A stretch of DNA of 8,326 bases from Hymenobacter sp. Its GTDB lineage: Bacteria; Bacteroidota; Bacteroidia; Cytophagales; Hymenobacteraceae. Made by a program: the position numbers and the translations under genes. Each line of letters begins with the position of its first letter. The stretch's first letter is position 1. Of the stretch, positions 1 to 5,874 are shown piece after piece. Location of the stretch: assembly GCA_025362615.1 (NCBI GenBank), contig JANYFQ010000272.1:1-8326 (forward strand), written 5' to 3'. The notes below the pieces were generated by a model that saw only the letters and a program-made list of their open reading frames with translations, did not search any database and was not told the origin of the DNA.

Positions 1-1049
1 TGCTCGAATTTCAGCGGGCCGACTACCTCGCCGTGGCCTACCCCGACGAAGGCGTGGCCCTGCGCCAGGCCGGCATCGGCCTGCCCATCATGGTGATGAA
101 CCCCGCCCCCGACGACCTTGCCCTGCTCCAACGCCACCGCCTCGAACCCCAGATTTACTCCTTCGACCTCCTCGAAGCCTACCTCCAAACCTTCGGCGCG
201 CCCCCCCCCACTAACAATTCACTCACTCACTCATCCACTCATTCACTCATTGAATCAGGCCCCAAAATTCACCTCAAGCTCGACACCGGGATGCGCCGCC
301 TGGGCTTCGGCCGCGCCGACGTGCCCGCCCTGGCTGCCTTGCTGCGCCAGCACGGCCCCGAGCGCCTGCCGGTAGCCGCCCTGCTTACCCACCTGGCCGC
401 CGCCGACGACCCGGCCCACGACGATTTCAGCCGCGCCCAACTCGCTGAATTTGACCGCATGAGCGCCGCCCTCACCGCCGCCCTCGGCCGGCCCGTGCTG
501 CGCCACGCCCTCAATTCGGCGGGCATCGTACGCTTCCCCCAGGCCCAGTACGACATGGTACGCCTCGGCATCGGCCTGCACGGCGTGGACGTAACGGCCG
601 CCCCCGCAGGTGCCGTCGGAGCCCCCACCCCAGGCCCCGCTGCCCCAACCCTGCGGCCCGTGAGCACCCTCAAAACCACCATCTCCCAAATCAAAACCTT
701 GCCCGCCGGCCACACCGTGGGCTACGGCCGCCGCGGTGCTGCCACCGATGGCCCGCGCCGCATCGCTACCCTGGCCATTGGCTACGCCGACGGTTACGAC
801 CGCCGCTTCGGCCACGGCGTGGGGGCCGTGCGCCTGCACGGCGCGCTGGCCCCGGTGGTGGGCAGCGTGTGCATGGACATGGTGATGGTGGACGTGACCC
901 ACATCGCCGACGCCCGCGCCGGCGACGTGGCCGAAGTCTTCGGCCCCGGCCAGCCGCTGCCGGCGTTGGCCGCCGCCATCGGCACCATCGCCTACGAGCT
1001 GCTCACCAACGTGAGCGAACGCGTGAAGCGCGTGTTTGTGAGCGAGTGA
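1..1049 (+). CDS. alr: Alanine racemase, C-terminal part (probably of a MurF-Alr fusion), 5' end outside the window
   Basis: PLP-dependent enzyme that interconverts L- and D-alanine for peptidoglycan synthesis in the cytoplasm. The reading frame is open to the window edge (first full codon at 3), so a GTG at 33 is internal. Family landmarks in order are VAYPDEG and LPIMVMNP, then KIHLKLDTGMRRLGF (about 268-312), HALNSAG with YDMVRLGIGLHG (about 502-585), the catalytic tyrosine in TVGYGRRG (codon 723-725), and the substrate-pocket methionine in VCMDMVMVDV (codon 873-875). The PLP-binding lysine should lie about 20 residues upstream, outside the window. The wording of VMNP and the ending LLTNVSERVKRVF resemble the racemase half of bifunctional MurF-Alr proteins of Bacteroidetes; the MurF half cannot be seen. 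Oddities: a low-complexity insert at about 201-258, and a Pro/Ala/Gly-rich insert at about 595-655, just before VSTLKTTISQIK. Racemase identity is firm; the fusion is inferred. Confidence 0.9.
   Translation, partial: LEFQRADYLAVAYPDEGVALRQAGIGLPIMVMNPAPDDLALLQRHRLEPQIYSFDLLEAYLQTFGAPPPTNNSLTHSSTHSLIESGPKIHLKLDTGMRRLGFGRADVPALAALLRQHGPERLPVAALLTHLAAADDPAHDDFSRAQLAEFDRMSAALTAALGRPVLRHALNSAGIVRFPQAQYDMVRLGIGLHGVDVTAAPAGAVGAPTPGPAAPTLRPVSTLKTTISQIKTLPAGHTVGYGRRGAATDGPRRIATLAIGYADGYDRRFGHGVGAVRLHGALAPVVGSVCMDMVMVDVTHIADARAGDVAEVFGPGQPLPALAAAIGTIAYELLTNVSERVKRVFVSE
201..251 (+). repeat. Simple-sequence block (C9 tract plus CACT/CATT repeats) inside alr
   Basis: A run of nine C (201-209) is followed after a short spacer by imperfect tetranucleotide-type repeats of ACTC/ATTC (220-250). 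The block is read in frame as PPPTNN followed by a Ser/Thr/His/Leu-rich stretch. It lies between the helix ending LEAYLQTFGA and the strand starting KIHLKLDTGM, where alanine racemases normally have only a short loop. Its base composition differs sharply from the GC-rich codons on both sides. Confidence 0.8.
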
Positions 1050-1124
1050 GCGACGAGCTAATTTTGGGGGATTAAAGTTGGCAGGGTTTTTATTTTGGTA
1101 ATTTCGCACCGCGCCAGCGGCTAC

Positions 1125-1139
1125 GGCCGCAGTGCGGCC
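1125..1139. promoter_or_regulatory. Short GC palindrome upstream of the hydrolase-like gene
   Basis: Two 7-base arms, GGCCGCA and TGCGGCC, flank a single central G about 33 bases before the chosen ATG. It could be an operator half-site pair or a small hairpin. In DNA this GC-rich a chance palindrome is quite possible, so this is only a candidate. Confidence 0.2.
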
Positions 1140-1171
1140 TGTACCTTGCGTTGGCTTTTCCGTCCTCTGAT

Positions 1172-2569
1172 ATGAAGTTTGCCCAGTACGTATTCAAAAT
1201 AATGTGTTTGCTGGCGGTGCTGAGCACGGCCCAGGCGGCTGCCCGGCCCACCGCCCCGGTCGACGTGCCGCCGCTCGATGGCATCTGGAAAGGCCCGCTT
1301 AAAGTGCCCGGCGGGCAGTTGGAAGTGGTTTTTCGGTTCGTGAAGCTGGCCGGGGGCGAGTACTTCGCCACGCTGGACGTGCCGCAGCAGAAGGTGAAAA
1401 ACATGACGGTGAAGGTGACGCTGGCCACCGATACGGTGCAGTTGCTGGCCGAAGAAGCCGGCACCCGCTTTAGCGGCACCGTGGCCCCGGACGGCAAAAC
1501 CATGAGCGGCACCTGGCAGCAGCCGGGCTTCAAAACGCCCGTCGTGCTCACGTTTGCCCCGCTGCCCGTACTCAGCGACAAAAAGCTGCGCCTCACGCCG
1601 CCCTACCGCGAAGAAGAAATCCAGTTCTCAAACCTGACGGCCAACTTGCGCCTGGCCGGGGTGCTGACCGTGCCGGCCGGGCCGGGGCCGTTTCCGGCCG
1701 TGGTGCTGCTGAGCGATACCGGCCCCCACGACCGCGACGGCACGGTGGGCGATTTTGCGCCCCTGGCCCAGTTGGCCGATTTCCTCACCCGGCGCGGCAT
1801 TGCCGTGCTGCGCTTCGACGACCGCGGCGTGGGCAAGTCCACCGGTGCCCCCAGCGCCACCACCGCCGACTTGGTGAGCGACGCCCAGGCCGGCCTTAAC
1901 CTGCTGCGCACCCGCCCCGAAATCGACCTTTCGCACCTCGGCTTGGTGGGGCACGGCGAAGGCGGCAACGTGGCCCTGCTCACGGCTGCCCAGCCCCTGC
2001 CGCCCGCCTACGTCGTGGCGATGGCCGCCTACGGCCTGCCGGGGCGCGACATTGTGCTCCAGCAGCAAACCGCCACCCTGCGCACCCTCGGCACCGAAGC
2101 CAGCCAGATTGAGTTGGCCATCAAGCGCCAAACGGCCATGCTCGAAATCATCCGCCAGACCACCGACAACGCCCAGGCCCAGGCCATCGTGGCCAATATG
2201 CTCAAGCAAAGCAACAACAGCATCGACAACGCCACCGCCCAAACCAGCGCCGCCGAAATGACCTCGCCCCGCTACCGCTACTTCCTGGCCTTCGACCCCC
2301 TGGCCAAGCTGCCCGTCGTGGCCTGCCCCGTGCTGCTGCTCAACGGCACCAACGACCTCACCGTGAACGCCGATGCCAACCTGAACGCCCTGGCCAAGGG
2401 CCTCAAAGCCAACAAAGCCGTGACCGTGCGGAAGGTACCCGGCATCAACCACCTCTTTCAGCCCGACCCCTCGCAGTGGCCCATCGTGGCCGGCCAGCCC
2501 CAGGCCAATTTCTCGCCCTTCGCCCAGGAAAGCATCCGCGCCTGGATTATGGAACAGGCGAAGAAGTGA
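1172..2569 (+). CDS. Exported alpha/beta-hydrolase-fold protein with the nucleophile serine replaced by glycine
   Basis: Predicted exported protein of 465 residues. I chose ATG 1172 over the in-frame TTG 1151 because it directly gives a signal peptide: MKFAQYVFK, a hydrophobic core, then an AQA-type cleavage site near residue 22. Residues about 35-135 form a beta-rich N-terminal domain (LDGIWKGPL, FRFVK, SGTWQQPGF) of the kind preceding many Bacteroidetes secreted hydrolases. Residues about 155-465 are the hydrolase fold: LAGVLTVP, an oxyanion-type loop GPHDRDG, VLRFDDRGVGKS, the elbow GHGEGG, LLLNGTNDLTV and INHLFQ. In this family the elbow is normally GHSEGG, and here residue 262 (codon 1955-1957, GGC) is glycine. 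Candidate acid Asp395 and base His427 remain. The protein may be inactive as an esterase/peptidase, or a ligand binder. No clear promoter or terminator was found in the 122-bp gap after alr. The fold is confident; substrate unknown. Confidence 0.85.
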   Translation: MKFAQYVFKIMCLLAVLSTAQAAARPTAPVDVPPLDGIWKGPLKVPGGQLEVVFRFVKLAGGEYFATLDVPQQKVKNMTVKVTLATDTVQLLAEEAGTRFSGTVAPDGKTMSGTWQQPGFKTPVVLTFAPLPVLSDKKLRLTPPYREEEIQFSNLTANLRLAGVLTVPAGPGPFPAVVLLSDTGPHDRDGTVGDFAPLAQLADFLTRRGIAVLRFDDRGVGKSTGAPSATTADLVSDAQAGLNLLRTRPEIDLSHLGLVGHGEGGNVALLTAAQPLPPAYVVAMAAYGLPGRDIVLQQQTATLRTLGTEASQIELAIKRQTAMLEIIRQTTDNAQAQAIVANMLKQSNNSIDNATAQTSAAEMTSPRYRYFLAFDPLAKLPVVACPVLLLNGTNDLTVNADANLNALAKGLKANKAVTVRKVPGINHLFQPDPSQWPIVAGQPQANFSPFAQESIRAWIMEQAKK

Positions 2570-2573
2570 GTTT

Positions 2574-2665
2574 TGAATTGTTTAATTGTTTAATTGTTGG
2601 ATGTTGAACGTCAGCGCCCAAAGCTTAACTCTCAACGTCCAACAATTCAACAATTAAACAATTCA
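2574..2665. terminator. Long inverted repeat between convergent genes, possible bidirectional terminator
   Basis: The left arm 2574-2601 and right arm 2638-2665 are complementary at 27 of 28 positions (the one mismatch pairs 2591 with 2648). The 36-base loop contains a further short pairing, GTTGA with TCAAC. The arms consist of near-repeats of TTTAATTG/AATTGTT and are AT-rich. The structure starts 4 bases after the hydrolase stop and ends 4 bases before the ammonium transporter stop, so it fills the convergent gap. A role in ending both transcripts is inferred from position and symmetry; it lacks the GC-rich stem plus U-tract of a textbook terminator. It could instead be a dispersed repeat element. 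Confidence 0.6.
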
Positions 2666-2669
2666 GCAA

Positions 2670-3980
2670 TTAAACAACCATTTCCCCGTGCTGGCTGGCA
2701 TCGAGTCCTTCGGCTTCGTGGCGGGCGTTTACGCGGATGGGGATGAGGGCGTTGGTGAGCTTGTAGAGCAGGTACGAGCCGCCGAAGGTGAAGGCGGATA
2801 TGAAAGCCAGCGCTGCCAAATGCTTAATTAACAGTGCAGGCGAGCCGGTGGTAGCCAGGCCGCCGTTTTCGGCAAACACGGCCGTGAGCACCATGCCCAC
2901 AATGCCGCCCACGCCGTGGCACGGAAACACATCCAGGGTATCATCAAGGGCCGAGCGGTTTTTGAGAGCCACGGCCAGCGTGCTCGCGCCCGCTGCCGCC
3001 ACGCCGATAAACAGCGCCGGCCCGTAGCTCACGTAGCCCGCTGCCGGCGTGATGGCCACCAGCCCCACCACTGCCCCAATGGCCGCGCCCAGCGCCGAGG
3101 GCCGCTGCCCGCGCACGGCCTCCAGCAGCAGCCAGGTAAGCATGGCGGCGGCGGAGGCTAAGTGCGTGGTCACGAATGCCTGCACGGCCGTGGCGTTGGC
3201 TCCCAGCGCCGACCCGGCATTGAACCCAAACCAGCCAAACCAGAGCAGCCCGGTGCCCAGCAGCACGTAGGGCACGTTGGTGGCTTGGTGCTGATGGCCA
3301 TCCTGGTGGGTGCGCCGCCGCCCCACCGCCAGCGCCCCGGCCAGGGCCGCAAAACCAGCTGAGATATGCACCACCGTGCCGCCGGCAAAATCGAGCACTC
3401 CCCAACGAAACAGCCAGCCGTCGGGGTGCCAGGTCCAGTGCGCCAGCGGGCAGTAAATGAGCAGACTAAAAAGCACCATGAACAGCAGGTAGCCCCAGAA
3501 GCGCACCCGCTCGGCAAAGCCGCCCGTGATGAGGGCGGGCGTGATGATGGCAAACTTGAGCTGAAACGCCGCAAACAGCACCAGCGGCAGCGCGGGTGCC
3601 AGGCGCGGGTGCGGGGCCGTGCCGACGTTGTTGAAAAACAGAAACGTGCGCGGGTCGCCAATCCAGCCGCTCAGGCTGTCGCCGAAGGCCAGCGAAAACC
3701 CCACCGCGTACCACAGCACCGACACCACGCCCAGGGCAATGAAGCTTTGCAGCATCGTGCCGATAACGTTGCGCCGGCTCACCATGCCGCCATAAAAAAA
3801 CGCCAGCCCCGGCGTCATCAGCAGCACGAGGCCGGAGGCGGAGAGCATCCAGGCCACGTCGGCGGGGTCGAAGGCGTGGGCGGCGGCGGCGGGGTGGCGT
3901 TGGGGCACGAAGGCCGCCAAGCCGACCAAGCCAATCAAAGCCCCCAGGCACAAAGCGGCCAGTTTTTGTTTGCGCGCCAT
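2670..3980 (-). CDS. amt: Ammonium transporter, Amt/Mep/Rh family
   Basis: Inner-membrane channel-like transporter that takes up ammonium for assimilation, working as a trimer in characterised relatives. ATG 3980 gives 436 residues; a GTG one codon upstream (3983) is the alternative. A hydrophobic N-terminal segment (residues about 6-25) followed by an Ala-rich stretch looks like the cleavable signal seen in AmtB. The family signatures are complete: GLAFFYGGMVSRRNV, FAIITPALITGGFAERVRF, DFAGGTVVHISAG with the first pore histidine (His205), and DVFPCHGVGGIVG with the second (His355). The protein ends in a short cytoplasmic tail, EGLDASQHGEMVV. Length and hydrophobic pattern fit the usual eleven helices after signal removal. 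No PII (glnK/glnB) gene is adjacent in the window, although PII regulation of Amt is common. The promoter region carries a strong palindrome (4003-4034), suggesting transcriptional control. Confidence 0.96.
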   Translation of the reverse strand: MARKQKLAALCLGALIGLVGLAAFVPQRHPAAAAHAFDPADVAWMLSASGLVLLMTPGLAFFYGGMVSRRNVIGTMLQSFIALGVVSVLWYAVGFSLAFGDSLSGWIGDPRTFLFFNNVGTAPHPRLAPALPLVLFAAFQLKFAIITPALITGGFAERVRFWGYLLFMVLFSLLIYCPLAHWTWHPDGWLFRWGVLDFAGGTVVHISAGFAALAGALAVGRRRTHQDGHQHQATNVPYVLLGTGLLWFGWFGFNAGSALGANATAVQAFVTTHLASAAAMLTWLLLEAVRGQRPSALGAAIGAVVGLVAITPAAGYVSYGPALFIGVAAAGASTLAVALKNRSALDDTLDVFPCHGVGGIVGMVLTAVFAENGGLATTGSPALLIKHLAALAFISAFTFGGSYLLYKLTNALIPIRVNARHEAEGLDASQHGEMVV

Positions 3981-3998
3981 CACGGGGGTAAATTTAAG

Positions 3999-4039
3999 GG
4001 CTATTAAGCAAAAATGAGCCGCTTTTTGCTTAATAAGCC
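3999..4039. promoter_or_regulatory. Perfect 12-8-12 palindrome in the amt upstream region, operator or leader hairpin
   Basis: ATTAAGCAAAAA (4003-4014) and TTTTTGCTTAAT (4023-4034) are exact reverse complements around an 8-base spacer. With a one-base bulge at 4035 the pairing extends outward through GGCT (3999-4002) and AGCC (4036-4039). The core lies 23-54 bases before the amt ATG. Reading amt's strand, no long U-tract follows, so it is not a convincing terminator for that strand. An operator for a dimeric regulator, or a 5'-leader hairpin, fits better. The regulator is unknown. Confidence 0.55.
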
Positions 4040-4056
4040 TTTTATCTACGGGTCAA
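4030..4056 (-). promoter_or_regulatory. amt: Possible amt promoter overlapping the palindrome
   Basis: On the amt strand TTGACC (4056-4051) is followed 15 bases later by TATTAA (4035-4030), resembling -35 and -10 boxes. The -10-like hexamer overlaps the outer edge of the palindrome, so a bound protein could block initiation. The spacing is shorter than the usual 17, and Bacteroidetes primary sigma factors prefer TTTG with TAnnTTTG, which I do not see here. The call is therefore tentative. Confidence 0.25.
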
Positions 4057-4155
4057 ATGATGCAAAAAATGTAAAATCTTGTTTCCAAAGGGGGTAAGGT
4101 GGTTGGGCTGCATTTTGTTTCTTTTGGTACTGAAGGGGTGAGGGCAGACAGCTTT

Positions 4156-4180
4156 TAGCGCGGGTTGAAAACCCGCGTTA
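4156..4180 (-). terminator. Hairpin just downstream of the histidine kinase gene
   Basis: The arms CGCGGGTT (4159-4166) and AACCCGCG (4170-4177) pair perfectly around a GAA loop. Three further pairs outward, one of them G-U on the plus strand, give about 11 in total. The hairpin sits 14 bases past the kinase stop codon, where a terminator is expected. No U-tract follows on the minus strand, so it may instead be an mRNA 3'-end stabiliser or a dispersed repeat. Confidence 0.45.
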
Positions 4181-4194
4181 CCCCGCATTGTGCC

Positions 4195-5493
4195 TTAAAA
4201 ACGAATGGTGAAGGCGGTGCGGCCTGTGGCCGTGGCCGCGAGCCGGAAGGTGCAGCCGTGTTGCAGCAAAATGTCGCGCACCAGCGTGAGGCCGATGCCC
4301 TGACCGTCTTTCTTGGTGCTGAAAAAAGGCGTGAACAACTGCTGGCTCACGGCGGGCAGCAGCGGCGGGCCGTCGTTTTCGATGACGAGGCCGGGCGGCT
4401 CGGCCGTGGTGCTGACCCAGATGTTGCCGCCCTCGCCGATGGCCTCGAGGGCGTTTTTGCCGATGTTGAGCAGGGCTTGTTCGAACTGCTGGGGGTCGAG
4501 GGAGCGCACAAACGGGTCGGGGGCGAGGGCGAAGTGCCAGGCCACGTGGCGGGCTTCGCTCTGGGGCTGCAGCAGGCGGGCAATGCCGCGCAGCAGGGCG
4601 TTGAGGTCGGTGGGCGCGGGGGCGGGCGGCGGCAGGCGCACGAGCCGCGAAAACCCGGCGATGAAGTTGGCCAGGTGGGTGTTGCGGGCAATGCTCACGG
4701 CCAGGGCTTCGGAGTAGTCGGGGCGGTCGTCGGGGGCGAGTTGGGGGGTGTAGTGCCCGAAGCTGTGGAGGATGGAGTTGATGGCCCCGATGGAGTTGTT
4801 GATTTCGTGCGACATCATCCGAATGAGCTGCCCGTAGGCCGCTTTTTCCTGCCGGATGAGTTCGTGGGTCAGCTCTTCGAGCAGCAGGAAGCGCCGGGCA
4901 AAGCCCCGGTCGAGGAAGTGGGCAGCGTGGGCGCGGTAGGTGGCCAGGCCCGAGAGGCGCAGCACCTGGGGCTGGTTTTCGACCAGGCCGGCCAGCACCG
5001 GCCCCCACTCGGCGGGCAGCGCGGCGGGCAGTCGGCCGATGACGGCGGCGGCCGGCTGGCCCAGAAACCGCTCGGCGGCGGGGTTCAGGCTCTCAATCCG
5101 GCCCTCAAAATCGAGCAGCAAAATACCCGCCGGCGAAGCCTGAATGAGGCGTTCGAGCAGAAAGCTTTTTTCGTGCTGGCTCACGCGTTCGCGCCGCAAC
5201 GCCTCAATCATCTGGTTGTACACGGCGATGAGCTGGTCCATCTCGCGCTGCCCCACGGGCACAAACTTCAAGCTGAAATCCTGCGTCTGCATGGCCGCCG
5301 TGCCCGCCGAAATCAACTGAAACGGCCGCACAAACCCCCGGTAAAGCTTCGCCGTGACGACGACGCTGCCGACGAGCAAGGCCTCGGCCGCCACAAAAAG
5401 CGTCGGATTGACGGTGCGCAACTGCCACGCCAGCGCCACAACCACCCCGTGTATGAGGACGACAAACAGCAGGAACTGGAAGCGGAGCGACAT
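4195..5493 (-). CDS. Membrane-bound sensor histidine kinase, NtrY/NtrB-like
   Basis: Two-component sensor kinase that would autophosphorylate on histidine and pass the phosphate to a response regulator. ATG 5493 gives 432 residues beginning MSLRFQFLLF; an upstream TTG (5529) would add 12 residues with no clear function. Residues about 7-25 and 32-52 are transmembrane helices separated by only a few residues, so there is almost no external sensing domain. A HAMP-like linker (about 55-105) is followed by a PAS-like domain (about 118-190, ASPAGILLLDFEGRI and LNPAAERFLG). The H-box is MMSHEINNSIGAI with His229. The ATPase domain follows, with N-box LLNIGKNALEAI (Asn347), a modified G1 box ENDGPPL and G2 box GQGIGLTLV. 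The HEINN form is typical of NtrY/NtrB-type kinases. No response regulator is adjacent. Downstream on the same strand is amt, 214 bp away. A nitrogen role is inference only. Confidence 0.88.
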   Translation of the reverse strand: MSLRFQFLLFVVLIHGVVVALAWQLRTVNPTLFVAAEALLVGSVVVTAKLYRGFVRPFQLISAGTAAMQTQDFSLKFVPVGQREMDQLIAVYNQMIEALRRERVSQHEKSFLLERLIQASPAGILLLDFEGRIESLNPAAERFLGQPAAAVIGRLPAALPAEWGPVLAGLVENQPQVLRLSGLATYRAHAAHFLDRGFARRFLLLEELTHELIRQEKAAYGQLIRMMSHEINNSIGAINSILHSFGHYTPQLAPDDRPDYSEALAVSIARNTHLANFIAGFSRLVRLPPPAPAPTDLNALLRGIARLLQPQSEARHVAWHFALAPDPFVRSLDPQQFEQALLNIGKNALEAIGEGGNIWVSTTAEPPGLVIENDGPPLLPAVSQQLFTPFFSTKKDGQGIGLTLVRDILLQHGCTFRLAATATGRTAFTIRF

Positions 5494-5582
5494 GGGAATG
5501 GGGCTGGGCGTGCGCCAGCGGTTAAACAAACCTGGTGGCTTACCGGGGCACTTTCAGCCCGTCGAGGACGAAGATAGCGGGC

Positions 5583-5614
5583 GCGGGCGGGCAGCTTTTT
5601 CGCCGCCCGTCCGC
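5583..5614. repeat. GC-rich imperfect hairpin with a T-rich loop
   Basis: Arms 5583-5595 and 5602-5614 pair at 12 of 13 positions (one G-U when read on the plus strand) around the loop TTTTTC. It lies about 90-120 bases upstream of the kinase ATG and could be in its leader. Function unknown. Confidence 0.4.
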
Positions 5615-5623
5615 TAATCGTTG

Positions 5624-5651
5624 AACGACGGCCCAACGACGGCCCAACGAC
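5624..5651. repeat. Tandem 11-base repeat, about 2.5 copies
   Basis: The unit AACGACGGCCC occurs at 5624-5634 and 5635-5645, and a partial third copy (AACGAC) follows at 5646-5651. It may be a protein-binding array or simply slippage DNA; nothing in the sequence decides. Confidence 0.6.
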
Positions 5652-5653
5652 CA

Positions 5654-5684
5654 GCGGGCGGGCGGCTCAACCCCGCCCGCCCGC
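5654..5684. repeat. Perfect 12-bp GC hairpin
   Basis: GCGGGCGGGCGG (5654-5665) and CCGCCCGCCCGC (5673-5684) are exact reverse complements around the loop CTCAACC. The stem is entirely G-C, so it should be very stable in RNA from either strand. No U-tract follows on either strand, so it is not a standard terminator. Confidence 0.65.
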
Positions 5685-5700
5685 ACCGCCTATCCGTAAA

Positions 5701-5742
5701 TCACTGATTTTAGTTGATTAACCGTGATTTCGCTGATTTTTC
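5701..5742. repeat. Four GATT units spaced about one helical turn apart
   Basis: GATT begins at 5706, 5716, 5726 and 5735, mostly in CTGATTT-like contexts, in an AT-rich island between GC-rich hairpins. The 10, 10 and 9 base spacing puts the units on one face of the helix. Similar CTGATTT-type repeats are, to my recollection, scattered in bacterial intergenic DNA, so this may be one copy of a dispersed repeat. Confidence 0.5.
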
Positions 5743-5820
5743 TCGGGGCGAATCGGGGGTGCGGGGTCAAAGGTCGGGCGCGGGGGCGTAAGGGCGGCAC
5801 GTTGGCATCGGGCGGCAACG

Positions 5821-5849
5821 AAAAAGGAGCCGCGTGGGCGGCTCCTTTT
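5821..5849 (-). terminator. Intrinsic terminator of the HNH nuclease-like gene
   Basis: AAAAGGAGCCGC (5822-5833) and GCGGCTCCTTTT (5838-5849) are exact complements around a 4-base loop. On the minus strand the GC stem is followed by a run of five U (5825-5821), 25 bases after the HNH stop codon. The A-tract on the other side makes it potentially bidirectional. Confidence 0.88.
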
Positions 5850-5874
5850 GGCGTTTGTTTTCAGTTGGCTGCGG

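Larger units (their letters stand above)
5494..5874. other. Non-coding stretch of hairpins and short repeats between kinase and HNH gene
   Basis: About 380 bases with no believable gene; open frames here have no family resemblance and overlap repeats. From the kinase side it contains the kinase 5' region (no recognisable promoter seen), a GC hairpin with a T5 loop (5583-5614), an 11-base tandem repeat (5624-5651), a perfect GC hairpin (5654-5684), four evenly spaced GATT units (5706-5738), and the terminator of the HNH gene (5821-5849). The 5739-5820 part shows nothing beyond high G content. Confidence 0.7.

Noticed and set aside
1078..1100. Bacteroidetes-type promoter before the hydrolase (TTG with TATTTTGG)
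   Set aside because: The spacing between the two elements is only about 10 bases and the -7 motif does not match TAnnTTTG, so it is not supported.
255..1109. Minus-strand open frame of 284 codons opposite alr
   Set aside because: The Gly/His/Ala-rich translation has no family features; the plus strand carries a clear racemase.
1628..2452. Minus-strand open frame of 274 codons opposite the hydrolase
   Set aside because: Shadow of the hydrolase codon pattern, Gly/Val/His-rich and without motifs.
3366..4007. Plus-strand open frame of 213 codons opposite amt
   Set aside because: Antisense to a transporter with complete signatures; the translation is His/Gln/Arg-rich low complexity.
4165..5577. 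Long plus-strand open frame of 470 codons
   Set aside because: It lies entirely antisense to the histidine kinase, whose motifs are complete. The translation is Gly/Arg/Gln-rich without domains, as expected for a shadow frame in GC-rich DNA.
5654..5684. GC hairpin as an intrinsic terminator
   Set aside because: There is no U-tract on either strand, and the HNH gene already has a classic terminator at 5821-5849.
5624..5742. CRISPR array
   Set aside because: The repeats are 4-12 bases, with no repeat-spacer pattern of the required length and no cas genes.
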